NCBI GenBank assembly: GCA_031119205.1
Contig: JAVHYF010000002.1
Location: 179,755 to 234,573 of the forward strand
Source of the DNA: Moraxellaceae bacterium
Lineage (GTDB): Bacteria; Pseudomonadota; Gammaproteobacteria; Burkholderiales; Rhodocyclaceae
Length of the DNA: 54,819 nt
Direction of reading: 5' to 3'
Below the pieces are notes generated by a model that saw only the letters and a program-made list of their open reading frames with translations, searched no databases and was not told the DNA's origin. Of the stretch, positions 47,187 through 54,819 are shown one piece after another; position 1 is the first letter of the stretch; each line of letters begins with the position of its first letter. The position numbers and the translations under genes were made by a program.

Positions 47187-47885
47187 CTACTCTGGCGTCC
47201 CCACCGCGACGGCAAGACGCCCCAGCCCGGCAATCTCGCCCACCATCGCATCCCCCGCCACGACCGGCCCTACGCCATGCGGGGTCCCGGTGAGGATCAG
47301 GTCACCGGCCTGCAGGCGGTAATGCAGCGACAGGTTGGCAATGATTTCCGGCAGCTTCCAGATCAGGTGTGAAATATCTGAATCCTGCTTCGTCTCACCA
47401 TTCACAGTGAGATGAATACGCCCGCTTTCGATGTGGCCGACCTGCTCCACCGGATACACCGGCCCGCAAGGGGTGGCGTGTTCGAAAGCCTTGCCCAGCT
47501 CCCAGGGCTGGCTTTTTCCCGCCAGTGTTTTCTGCACGTCACGCTTGGTCATGTCCAGCCCGATGGCATAACCGAAAACATGGTCCAGCGCCTGCTCCGG
47601 GCTGATACGGTAGCCCCCTGACTTCAGCGCCATGACCAGCTCCAGCTCGTAGTGCAGGTTCTGCGTGCCCGGCGGATAGGGCACGATGCCGCCGTCCTGC
47701 ACGATGCTGTCGGTCGGCTTCATGAAGAACACCGGCGGCTCGCGCTCGTCGTTACCCAACTCGCGGATATGTTCCAGGTAATTGCGGCCCACGCAGAAAA
47801 TGCGGCGCACGGGATAGCGTCCACCGCCCGCCACCGGAAGGCTGACGACGGCTGGCGGGGCAATGACGTACTCGGTGCTGCTCAT
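47187..47885 (-). CDS. Fumarylacetoacetate hydrolase family protein (fumarylpyruvate hydrolase-like)
   Basis: Metal-dependent C-C hydrolase of 232 residues, the size of fumarylpyruvate hydrolase (NagK) of the gentisate route. Motifs are IFCVGRNYLEHIRELG, FFMKPTDSIV, the metal-binding ELELVMAL and IGLDMTKRD region, and LTGTPHGVGPV at the end. Start set at MSSTEYVIAP with GGAG upstream. No other aromatic-ring degradation genes adjoin it, so the exact substrate is open. It is convergent with the glycosyltransferase gene, 17 bp away. Confidence 0.87.
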   Translation of the reverse strand: MSSTEYVIAPPAVVSLPVAGGGRYPVRRIFCVGRNYLEHIRELGNDEREPPVFFMKPTDSIVQDGGIVPYPPGTQNLHYELELVMALKSGGYRISPEQALDHVFGYAIGLDMTKRDVQKTLAGKSQPWELGKAFEHATPCGPVYPVEQVGHIESGRIHLTVNGETKQDSDISHLIWKLPEIIANLSLHYRLQAGDLILTGTPHGVGPVVAGDAMVGEIAGLGRLAVAVGTPE

Positions 47886-48171
47886 GGCTGTTGCTCCGGC
47901 GGAAAGGAGGACCATTCTCGCACCGCCACCGATGACAGAACCACCGGCTACAGCGGGCAAACGCAACTTGGCGCGGGTGACAAGATGTGGCGCGGCCGTG
48001 CGGGCAGCTCAAGGCGGCATGGGCTGCTGCCGTCAATACCGTTGTCCCCCGCGAAGCGGCGGGAGAACTACTACGCCGGAGATTTGTCACGCAACAAACG
48101 ATTGTGGCCGGTCGGGGCACCATCTGCGCGAGACGATTGGTAAAGTAGCCACCACTCGAAAGGCTTGTGCC

Positions 48172-48507
48172 ATGCCATTTGTCAGACGTTCTGCCGGAGG
48201 GAGCATCGTCGCCCTGCTTGATCAGGCCAGCGCGGATGCCAGTGAGGAACTGCCGGCCAGTCATCCGGAGGTGCGCAGCTTCCTCGGCCTGCCGCCGGAG
48301 GCTGAGCCAGCGGAACGCGGTTTCTCCGACCTCGATGCTGACTTCATCCGGGTCATGGAAGACCTCATCGATGTGTTGATCGAAAAAGGACTGCTGCGCC
48401 TGACCGACCTGCCGCCGCAGGCACAACGCAAGTTGCTGGCCCGCAAGGACAAACGCCGTCGCCTGCGGGGGGCGCTCAACCTGCTTGGCGGCGGCGACGT
48501 GATCTGA
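48172..48507 (+). CDS. Small conserved protein, 'tryptophan synthase beta-like' family of unknown function
   Basis: Cytoplasmic protein of 111 residues. It opens MPFVRRSAGGSIVALLDQ and has HPEVRSFLGLPPEAEPAERGF, then DFIRVMEDLIDVLIEKGLLRLTDLPPQAQRKLLARKD. This agrees with a family often labelled 'tryptophan synthase subunit beta like' in Betaproteobacteria; it is much too short to be a real TrpB and has no PLP Lys motif. The real function is unknown. It lies 47 bp before the type I secretion ATPase gene on the same strand, so it may share a transcript. The stretch 47886-48171 before it contains no gene that I see. Confidence 0.72.
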   Translation: MPFVRRSAGGSIVALLDQASADASEELPASHPEVRSFLGLPPEAEPAERGFSDLDADFIRVMEDLIDVLIEKGLLRLTDLPPQAQRKLLARKDKRRRLRGALNLLGGGDVI

Positions 48508-48554
48508 CCCGACTGACCTGATCTGGCCACGTGACCGGAAACCATCACAGCACG

Positions 48555-50744
48555 ATGAACGATCCCGCCACTGCACCGTTGCAAGGCACCACTGCCGGTC
48601 CCGCCGCCTGGCGCGCCGATCCACATGCCACCCATGTGGACCCGCTGCTGGACTGCCTGGTTTTCCTGACCAGGATACATGGCAACCCATGGACGGCAGA
48701 GGCGCTGTCCGCCGGGCTGCCACGTGCCGAGAACCTGCTGCCGCCGTCGCAGGTGCCGCGTGCCGCCGCACGCGCCGGCCTGTCGGCCCGCCTGATCAAG
48801 GAGTCGCTGCTCGACATCCCGCGCCACCTGCTGCCGGTAATCCTCGTGCTGAAGGACCGGCGCGCCTGCGTGCTCACCGAGCGTCTGCCCAACGGCCTGC
48901 TGCGCGTCCACGACCCCGAGTCGCCGGAGTCGGTCAGCGAGATGGCGCCCGAGCATCTCATCGAGCTCTACACCGGCACCGCCATCACCGTGCGGCCGCG
49001 CTTCCGCTTCGATGCCCGCACCCAGCAGCTGGCCAAGCTGCGTGGCAAGCACTGGTTCTGGAGCGCCATCTTCGCCAACTGGCGGCTGTACCGTGACGCC
49101 CTGCTGGCCGCCCTCGTGGTGAACATCTTCTCGGTGGTGTTCCCCATGTACTCAATGAATGTCTATGACCGCGTCGTGCCGAACAACGCGGTGGAGACGT
49201 TGTGGGTCCTGTCCATCGGCGCCATGCTGATGCTCGCCTTCGACTTCGCGTTGCGCACGATCCGCGCCCACATCATCGATAGCGCCAGCAAGCGGGTGGA
49301 TGTCGTGCTGTCGGCCCGCATCATGGAGCGGGTGCTGGGCGTGAAACTGGCCGCGCGACCGGCCTCGGTAGGCTCTTTCGCAGCCAACCTGAAGGCCTTC
49401 GAGAGCGTGCGCGACTTCATTGCCTCGGCCACCGTCACCACGCTGATCGACCTGCCCTTCACCCTGTTGTTCCTGCTGGTACTGGCGTGGATCTCGCCCT
49501 GGCTGATCCTGCCACCACTGGTAGGCATGTGCCTGGTCGTGCTGGGCGCCGCGCTCACCCAGCAGAAGATGCACGAGCTGACGGAGACCAGCTACCGTGC
49601 CAGCGCCCAGCGCAATGCCACCCTGATCGAAAGCCTGGTCGGCCTTGAAACGGTGAAGACCCTGTCGGCGGAGGGCGAGATCCAGCGCCGCTGGGAGCGT
49701 GCCACGCAGTTCATGGCCCAGGTATCCACCCGCGTCCGCCTGCTGTCTTCCTCCACCGTCAACTTCGCGCAGTTCATCCAGCAACTGGTGTCGGTCGCCA
49801 TCATCATGGTGGGCGTCTACCTGTTGTCGGAAGGCAAGATCAGCATGGGCGGCATCATTGCCGCCGGCATGCTGTCGGGCCGCGCCATGGCGCCGCTGGG
49901 TGCGGTGGCGGGCCTGATGATGCAGTTCCAGGGAGCACGCACCGGCCTGACCGCGGTGGAGAACCAGATGGAACTGCCGGTAGAGCGGCCGGAGGAGGCC
50001 CCCTTCGTGCACCGTTCCGCCTTCCGCGGCGACATCGAGTTCAAGGAGGTCAGCTTCGCCTACCCGGGGCGCGATCAGAACGCCCTGCGCCGGGTCAGCT
50101 TCCGCATCAAGTCCGGCGAGAAAGTCGGCATCATCGGCCGCGTCGGTTCCGGCAAGACCACCATCGAGAAGCTGGTGCTGGGCCTCTACCATCCCACCGA
50201 GGGCGCCGTGCTGGTCGACGGTGTGGATGCCCGCCAGATCGACCCGGCCGAGCTGCGCCGCGCCATCGGTTTCGTGTCTCAGGACGTCACCCTGTTCTTC
50301 GGCTCGCTGCGCCAGAACATCGCCCTTGGCTCACCGTTCGCCGACGACCACTCGATCCTGACGGCCGCCGAGATCGCCGGCGTCACCGAGTTCGCCAACG
50401 CCCATCCGCAAGGCTTCGACATGCCGATCGGCGAGCGTGGTGAATCGCTGTCGGGCGGCCAGCGCCAGGCAGTCGGCATCGCCCGCGCACTGATCAACGA
50501 TCCGCCCATCCTGCTGCTGGACGAGCCCTCCAGCAGCATGGACCACCAGAGCGAAGAACAGCTGCGCCAGCGCCTGCGCAGCTACGCAGCCTCCAAGACG
50601 GTATTGCTGGTCACCCACCGCACGTCGCTGCTGGATCTCGTCGAGCGCCTCATCGTCATCGACGCCGGCACTGTGGTGGCCGACGGTCCCAAGGCCCAGG
50701 TCATCGAGGCCCTGCAGCACGGCCGCGTCGGGAGGGCGAACTGA
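48555..50744 (+). CDS. Type I secretion ABC transporter with degenerate C39 domain (LapB-like)
   Basis: Inner-membrane exporter ATPase of 729 residues. The N-terminal domain (about 20-150) resembles the C39 peptidase fold but the catalytic Cys position reads Pro (DPLLDCL) and the catalytic His is lost (DRRACVLT), as in LapB/HlyB-type proteins that bind but do not cut the substrate. Membrane domain follows with about six helices (170-440). The ATPase domain has Walker A GRVGSGKTT, signature LSGGQRQAVG, Walker B ILLLDEPSSSMD and His switch VTHRTS. GTG 48531 is an alternative start. It overlaps the adaptor gene by one base. Typical cargo would be a large RTX adhesin, not found in the window. Confidence 0.92.
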   Translation: MNDPATAPLQGTTAGPAAWRADPHATHVDPLLDCLVFLTRIHGNPWTAEALSAGLPRAENLLPPSQVPRAAARAGLSARLIKESLLDIPRHLLPVILVLKDRRACVLTERLPNGLLRVHDPESPESVSEMAPEHLIELYTGTAITVRPRFRFDARTQQLAKLRGKHWFWSAIFANWRLYRDALLAALVVNIFSVVFPMYSMNVYDRVVPNNAVETLWVLSIGAMLMLAFDFALRTIRAHIIDSASKRVDVVLSARIMERVLGVKLAARPASVGSFAANLKAFESVRDFIASATVTTLIDLPFTLLFLLVLAWISPWLILPPLVGMCLVVLGAALTQQKMHELTETSYRASAQRNATLIESLVGLETVKTLSAEGEIQRRWERATQFMAQVSTRVRLLSSSTVNFAQFIQQLVSVAIIMVGVYLLSEGKISMGGIIAAGMLSGRAMAPLGAVAGLMMQFQGARTGLTAVENQMELPVERPEEAPFVHRSAFRGDIEFKEVSFAYPGRDQNALRRVSFRIKSGEKVGIIGRVGSGKTTIEKLVLGLYHPTEGAVLVDGVDARQIDPAELRRAIGFVSQDVTLFFGSLRQNIALGSPFADDHSILTAAEIAGVTEFANAHPQGFDMPIGERGESLSGGQRQAVGIARALINDPPILLLDEPSSSMDHQSEEQLRQRLRSYAASKTVLLVTHRTSLLDLVERLIVIDAGTVVADGPKAQVIEALQHGRVGRAN

Positions 50745-52141
50745 TGAAGGCGCATTTCGACCGTTTCTTCGATCGCCTCTACGCCCGCTTCTCGCCGGCC
50801 TTCGACCGCCTCATGGACGGGGTGGAGAAAAGCGAGCTGCACGACGACACCGACTTCGAGCGCGACGCGGACTGGGCGATGCACGAGCAGCGCCAGCGCG
50901 GCGCCCGCGCAGCGGTGTGGATCACGGCACTGGCATTGCTGGTGTTTTTCATCTGGGCGGCATTCGCCGAACTGGATGAAGTCACCCGCGGCGAAGGCAA
51001 GGTCATCCCCTCGCGCCAGATTCAGGTCATCCAGAGCCTGGATGGCGGCATCGTGTCCGAGATCCTGGTGCGCGAAGGCCAGTCGGTGCAGGCCGGCCAG
51101 CTGCTCGCAAAGATCGACCCCACGCGTTTCGTCTCCAGCCTGAAGGAAAACCGTGCGGAGTACCTGGCTCTCCTTGCCAAGGCCGCCCGCCTGCAGGCAG
51201 TAGCCGATGGCTCCGCCTTCGTCGCACCGGAAGAAGCCTTGAAGGAAGTGCCCCAGCTCGTCGAGCAGGAACGCATGCTGTACGAATCCAAGCGTGCCGA
51301 ACTGGCGGCCAACGTGTCCATCGCCGAGCAACAGCTGGCCCAGCGCAACCAGGAACTCAACGAAGTACGCGCCAAGCGCGAATCGGCCACGCGCAGCTTC
51401 GAACTGACCCAGCAGGAACTGGAGAAGACCCGCCCGCTGCTGCGCACCGGCGCTGTGTCCGACGTGGAGTTGCTGCGCCTGGAACGCGACGTCGCGCGCT
51501 ACCGCGGCGAGCGGGATTCGGCCAACGCGACCATCCCGCGCATCGAGGCCTCGATCACTGAAGCGCGCCGCAAGATCCAGGAAGTGGAGCTGAATTTCCG
51601 CAACCTCGCGCGTTCCGAACTCTCCGAGATCAACGCCAAGGTCGGTCGCCTGTCCGAAGGCAGCGTGGGCCTGGCCGACCGCGTGAAGCAATCGGAGATC
51701 CGTTCGCCGGTACGCGGCACGGTCAACCAGTTGCTGGTCAACACGGTGGGCGGCGTCGTGCAACCCGGCAAGGAAGTCATGGAGATTGTGCCGACCGACG
51801 ACACCCTGCTGCTGGAAGCCCGCGTGTCGCCGCGCGACATCGCCTTTCTGCGGCCGGGCCAGCCCGCGCTGGTGAAATTCACGGCCTATGATTTCGCGAC
51901 GTACGGCGGCATGGACGCCGAGCTGGTGCACATCGGCGCCGACACCGTCACCGATGACAAGGGCAATGCCTTCTACATCGTGCGTGTGCGCACCAGGGAA
52001 AGCACGCTGGGCCAGCGCCACCTGCCGATCATTCCCGGCATGGTGGCGGAGGTCGATATCCTCACCGGCAAGAAATCCATCCTGGCCTACCTGTTCAAAC
52101 CCGTCCTGCGCGCCCAGCAACGCGCGCTGACCGAACGCTGA
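50744..52141 (+). CDS. Type I secretion membrane-fusion protein (HlyD/LapC-like)
   Basis: Adaptor of 465 residues that spans the periplasm. One membrane helix lies at about 62-80 (AAVWITALALLVFFIWAAF) after a cytoplasmic tail. A lipoyl-like half (GEGKVIPSRQIQVIQSLDGGIVSEILVREGQSVQAGQLLAKIDP), a long coiled coil (about 120-300) and the returning half (SEIRSPVRGTVNQLLVNTVGGVV) follow, with a C-terminal barrel domain ending PGMVAEVDILTGKKSILAYLFKPVLRAQQRALTER. Start overlaps the ATPase stop (TGATG). No TolC/LapE-type channel gene adjoins. It works with the preceding ATPase. Confidence 0.93.
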   Translation: MKAHFDRFFDRLYARFSPAFDRLMDGVEKSELHDDTDFERDADWAMHEQRQRGARAAVWITALALLVFFIWAAFAELDEVTRGEGKVIPSRQIQVIQSLDGGIVSEILVREGQSVQAGQLLAKIDPTRFVSSLKENRAEYLALLAKAARLQAVADGSAFVAPEEALKEVPQLVEQERMLYESKRAELAANVSIAEQQLAQRNQELNEVRAKRESATRSFELTQQELEKTRPLLRTGAVSDVELLRLERDVARYRGERDSANATIPRIEASITEARRKIQEVELNFRNLARSELSEINAKVGRLSEGSVGLADRVKQSEIRSPVRGTVNQLLVNTVGGVVQPGKEVMEIVPTDDTLLLEARVSPRDIAFLRPGQPALVKFTAYDFATYGGMDAELVHIGADTVTDDKGNAFYIVRVRTRESTLGQRHLPIIPGMVAEVDILTGKKSILAYLFKPVLRAQQRALTER

Positions 52142-52159
52142 AAGACGACTCCGGGACCA

Positions 52160-52783
52160 ATGGCTGTTACCTCCCTCTGTCTGCTGAGCCGCGACGAAAC
52201 CCTGTTTGCCCGCCTGCGTAGCGCCGCTGGCGGGCGCCCCGTGCACCGGCTCTCCTCACCTGCCGCGCTGGACAGCCTGGCCGCCGGCTCGATGGTGATG
52301 GTGGACAGCGCACTGCCCGGGCTACCGGCGTTCACCGATACGCGTTGGCGCCACTGGTGCGGACACCTGAGCCTCATCCTCGCGAGCAGCACGCCCAGCG
52401 ATGCCGAAGGCCTGGCCGTGCTGGAGTGCGGCGCCGCCGGCTACTGCCACGCCTACGCAGCCGCAGGCACACTGCAGCAAGTGATCGAGGTCGTCGCCAG
52501 TGGCGAGCTGTGGGTGGGACGCAGCCTGCTGGGCCGCCTCATCGGCGGTATCAGCCGCAGCGCGGAAGCCCGTCAGCCCGCTCCTGCCGACTGGTCTGCC
52601 GCATTGACCGAACGCGAGCGCGAAGTCGCCCGCATGGCGGCGATGGGTGAGGCCAATGCCCGCATCGCCACCCAACTGGGCATCACTGAGCGCACCGTCA
52701 AGGCTCACCTCAGTGCGATTTTCGACAAGCTGCAAGTCGAAGATCGCCTGCAGCTGGCGCTGAAGGTGCACGGCATCCGCTGA
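52160..52783 (+). CDS. LuxR-type transcriptional regulator with receiver-like N-terminus
   Basis: Regulator of 207 residues. The C-terminal GerE/LuxR helix-turn-helix (about 145-205) is clear: LTEREREVARMAAMGEANARIATQLGITERTVKAHLSAIFDKLQVEDRLQLAL. The N-terminal 120 residues resemble a receiver but some signature residues are weak: the acidic pocket is SRDE, the phospho-acceptor would be the Asp of MVDSALPG, and the conserved Lys is replaced (GYCHAYAAAG). It could therefore be unphosphorylated or atypical. It follows the secretion pair by 18 bp, so it probably controls that system or its adhesin. Confidence 0.85.
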   Translation: MAVTSLCLLSRDETLFARLRSAAGGRPVHRLSSPAALDSLAAGSMVMVDSALPGLPAFTDTRWRHWCGHLSLILASSTPSDAEGLAVLECGAAGYCHAYAAAGTLQQVIEVVASGELWVGRSLLGRLIGGISRSAEARQPAPADWSAALTEREREVARMAAMGEANARIATQLGITERTVKAHLSAIFDKLQVEDRLQLALKVHGIR

Positions 52784-52875
52784 GCTGGCGCAGGCACGGG
52801 GCACGCAAGCCGTCTGGCGGCGCGGGTTACAATCGCCGCGAACCGAGTCAGCCTCCATCCAGCCAGCCCTTTCCC

Positions 52876-53415
52876 ATGTCCGCATCCACCGTCCTGCGCA
52901 GCCTCCTGCTGGCGCTCATGCTTTCCCTCGCAGCCTGCGGCTTCAAATTGCGTGGCGTGCAGCAACTGCCGTTCGACAGCATCTACCTGGACATGAATGC
53001 CTACTCGGAGTTTGCTGCCAGCATCAAGCGGCAGATCCAGGCCAATGGCAGCCGTGTCACCGATCGCCGCGAGGACGCGCAGGTCCGCCTCGTCGTTGTG
53101 CAGGATGCGCGCGAGAAACACATCCTGACCCTGAACACCTCCGGCACCGTGCGCGAGTACCAGCTGCGCCAGCGCTTCGGCTTCCGCCTGCTGGACGCCA
53201 GGGGGCGTGAGCTGATGCCGCTGAACGAGATCTACGTGTTCCGCGACATGAGCTTCAGCGACAACCAGACCCTCGCCAAGGAGCAGGAGGAAGTGCTGCT
53301 CTACCGGGATATGGAAAACGACGTGGTGAACCAGTTGTTGCGTCGGCTCGGCAAAGCCCCGGCTCCCCAACCGGCCGCAGCGGACGCTGCCTCGGCGCCC
53401 GCCGCCACGAAGTAG
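52876..53415 (+). CDS. lptE: LPS-assembly lipoprotein LptE
   Basis: Outer-membrane lipoprotein that plugs LptD for lipopolysaccharide insertion. The 179-residue product has the lipobox LSLAAC (Cys21) followed by the family opening GFKLRGVQQLPFDSIYL. The core pattern KRQIQANGSRVTDRREDAQVRLVVVQDAREKHILTLNTSGTVREYQLRQRFGFRLLD and the late FRDMSFSDNQTLAKEQEEVLLYRDMENDVVNQLLRRL are standard. It has an Ala-rich tail. The gene lies 9 bp before holA, the usual pairing in Proteobacteria. Confidence 0.95.
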   Translation: MSASTVLRSLLLALMLSLAACGFKLRGVQQLPFDSIYLDMNAYSEFAASIKRQIQANGSRVTDRREDAQVRLVVVQDAREKHILTLNTSGTVREYQLRQRFGFRLLDARGRELMPLNEIYVFRDMSFSDNQTLAKEQEEVLLYRDMENDVVNQLLRRLGKAPAPQPAAADAASAPAATK

Positions 53416-53424
53416 GCAGCACGC

Positions 53425-54429
53425 ATGAGTCCCGACCAGCTCGGCGCCCAGCTCAGCCGCGGCCTGTCGCCGCTGTATGTGCTGCATGGTGACGAACCGC
53501 TGCTGGTCATCGAGGCAGCCGACACCATCCGCGCCGCCGCGCGCTCGCTGGGCGTGCTGGAGCGGGAAGTGCTGGTGGTCACCACCGGCTTCAAATGGCG
53601 CGAGCTGGAGCTCACCGCTGGCAATCTCTCCCTGTTCGGCGACCGCAAGCTGGTGGACCTGCGCATCCCCACCGGCAAGCCGGGCCGGGAAGGCGGGGAG
53701 GTACTGCAACGCTATGCGAAGAACCTCGACCCCAGCGGCGGCACCATCACCCTGGTGACCCTGCCGCAACTGGACTGGGCGGCAAAGAAGAGCGCCTGGG
53801 TCGTCGCCTTGCTCGAAGCGGGTACCGAAGTGGAATGCAACGCCCCGCCACTGGCGGAGCTGCCACGCTGGATCGCAGGGCGCCTCGCCCGTCAGGGCCA
53901 GCGCGCACCTCAGGACGCCCTGCAGTTCATCGCCGAACACGTCGAAGGCAACCTGCTCGCCGCGCACCAGGAGATCCAGAAGCTCGGCCTGCTGCACGGC
54001 GAAGGCGAACTGGGCCTGGAGCAGGTTCAGGACGCGGTTTTGCGCGTCGCCCGCTACGACACCGAGAAACTGCGCACCGCTCTGCTGGACGGCGATGCCG
54101 CGCGCTGCGCACGCCTGCTCGAAGGCCTGAAAGGCGAAGGTGCAGCGACCCCGCTGGTGTTGTGGACCATGGCCAACGAGATCCGCACGCTGGCCCGCCT
54201 GCGCAACGCCGTGGATGGTGGCGCGGCGCCGGACGCGGCACTGAAGGCCGAGCGCGTGTTCGGCCCCCGCCAGGCGCAATGCCGCCGCGCCCTCCAGCGC
54301 CTGCGCGGCGCCACCCTGCGCAGCGCGCTGATGCATGCCGCCCGCATCGACCGTATGGTCAAGGGACTGGTACAGGGCGACGTCTGGGACGAATTCCTGC
54401 AGCTGGCTCTGCGGGTATCCGTGCGCTGA
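53425..54429 (+). CDS. holA: DNA polymerase III delta subunit HolA
   Basis: Clamp-loader subunit that opens the beta clamp. The 334 residues match the family (about 340). The N-terminal AAA-like region has LSPLYVLHGDEPLLVIEAADTIRAAARS and NLSLFGDRKLVDLRIPTGKPG. Further motifs are ITLVTLPQLDWAAKKSAWV, LPRWIAGRLARQGQRAPQDALQFIAEHVEGNLLAAHQEIQKLGLL and LWTMANEIRTLARL. No ATP site, as expected for delta. Translation is probably coupled with lptE. A convergent gene starts 59 bp after the stop. Confidence 0.95.
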   Translation: MSPDQLGAQLSRGLSPLYVLHGDEPLLVIEAADTIRAAARSLGVLEREVLVVTTGFKWRELELTAGNLSLFGDRKLVDLRIPTGKPGREGGEVLQRYAKNLDPSGGTITLVTLPQLDWAAKKSAWVVALLEAGTEVECNAPPLAELPRWIAGRLARQGQRAPQDALQFIAEHVEGNLLAAHQEIQKLGLLHGEGELGLEQVQDAVLRVARYDTEKLRTALLDGDAARCARLLEGLKGEGAATPLVLWTMANEIRTLARLRNAVDGGAAPDAALKAERVFGPRQAQCRRALQRLRGATLRSALMHAARIDRMVKGLVQGDVWDEFLQLALRVSVR

Positions 54430-54488
54430 CCATCACGCCGGCTCACGGTCTCCCTGGCCGTACGGACCACCGCCAGACGCCTGCGCGA

Positions 54489-54819
54489 TCAACGCGCCCT
54501 GCATTGCCCGAACTCGCAACGGATCGTCAGGCTGCGCGTCCCGCAGTCCGCCCGGAATTCCTCCAGCCCGCTTGATTGTTCGATCAACTGCACGGCTGCC
54601 GGTGCGCCATTGGCATCGCGGCAGCCCTCTGCCACGGCAACGCGTTCGGCCGCGTACTCCAGACGTCCGCGTGGCAAGGCAGTTGCCGGGCTGGCCACGG
54701 CCTCCTTCGCAGTCGCGGCCGGCGCAGTGACAGGTGTTGGCGCCACCGGCGTGACCACTGCGGGTGCGGGTGCGGGTGCGGGTGCGGGTGCGGGTGCGGG
54801 TGCGGGTGCGGGTGCGGGT
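54489..54819 (-). CDS. Partial CDS: Ala-Pro-repeat protein with Cys-rich C-terminus
   Basis: The C-terminal part of a protein whose N-terminal part lies beyond the window. In this frame the repeated hexamer gives at least ten Ala-Pro pairs, then PVAPTPVTAPAATAKEAVASPA, a linker, and a small domain with four Cys (EGC, ADC, RC, QCR) ending FGQCRAR. A GTG at 54758 is an internal codon, not the start. The tether-plus-domain layout suggests a periplasmic or membrane-anchored protein, but I do not recognise the domain. It is convergent with holA. Confidence 0.55.
   Translation of the reverse strand, partial: PAPAPAPAPAPAPAPAPAPAVVTPVAPTPVTAPAATAKEAVASPATALPRGRLEYAAERVAVAEGCRDANGAPAAVQLIEQSSGLEEFRADCGTRSLTIRCEFGQCRAR
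54760..54819. repeat. Perfect (GCGGGT) tandem repeat at the window end
   Basis: Ten exact copies of the six-base unit GCGGGT fill the last 60 bases and run to the edge. Because the unit is six bases long, changes in copy number keep the reading frame and only change the length of the Ala-Pro linker of the gene that contains it. The true repeat length lies outside the window. Confidence 0.95.

Noticed and set aside
48172-48507. Annotation as tryptophan synthase beta subunit
   Set aside because: The 111-residue protein lacks the PLP Lys and the whole TrpB fold. The name is a label carried by the small family, not a function.

Overview
The window is high-GC DNA, almost fully coding, with no tRNA or rRNA gene, CRISPR array or insertion sequence that I can see. 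The gene set (cspA-clpS-clpA, zapB-zapA-6S RNA-EVE protein, lptE-holA, fumarylpyruvate-type hydrolase, isocitrate lyase) and the codon use fit a free-living Betaproteobacterium. The Rhodocyclales (Thauera/Azoarcus/Zoogloea-like) are my best guess, but this is inference from gene content, not a database match.

Layout. 1-9.9 kb: housekeeping genes (RhlE-type helicase, MATE exporter, DUF192 protein, RluE-type pseudouridine synthase, CspA, ClpS-ClpA, isocitrate lyase, DMT exporter). 10-17.3 kb: a signalling locus. A 1432-residue multi-PAS/GAF sensor kinase is co-transcribed with a receiver-HATPase protein and a receiver-PAS-PP2C (SpoIIE-type) phosphatase; a SpoIIAA-like protein faces them. 17.3-19.5 kb: an overlapping trio of short CbiX-type chelatase, TcdA and a metallo-beta-lactamase-fold hydrolase. 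19.5-20.1 kb: a gene-free stretch with a strong terminator that belongs to no gene, preceded by hairpins and a symmetric operator-like dyad; I read it as a candidate small RNA. 20.1-26.8 kb: an RND efflux pump (adaptor, pump, outer-membrane channel) with a divergent TetR repressor and a clear operator. 26.8-30.2 kb: TSUP permease, Gfo/Idh oxidoreductase, EVE protein, 6S RNA, ZapA and ZapB.

30.2-44.1 kb is a cobalamin uptake and late-assembly region. A cobalamin riboswitch precedes a long minus-strand operon (btuB, cobO, cbiB, cobD, cbiP, a HAD hydrolase, btuC, btuD, btuF). Plus-strand cobU, cobT, cobS and cobC complete nucleotide-loop assembly. Together they allow corrinoid import, adenosylation, amidation, aminopropanol attachment and lower-ligand attachment. 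Corrin-ring synthesis genes are absent here except possibly the short CbiX.

44.2-47.2 kb: two GT2 glycosyltransferases around an O-antigen-ligase-family protein. 47.2-52.8 kb: fumarylpyruvate-type hydrolase, a small conserved protein, a LapB/LapC-type type I secretion pair and a LuxR-type regulator. 52.9-54.8 kb: lptE, holA and the C-terminal part of an Ala-Pro-repeat protein that runs off the window in a perfect hexanucleotide repeat.

The observations I would look at first are the two related long-hairpin elements (29193-29288 and 37121-37246), the orphan RNA candidate near 20 kb with its dyad, and the kinase/phosphatase partner-switching locus.
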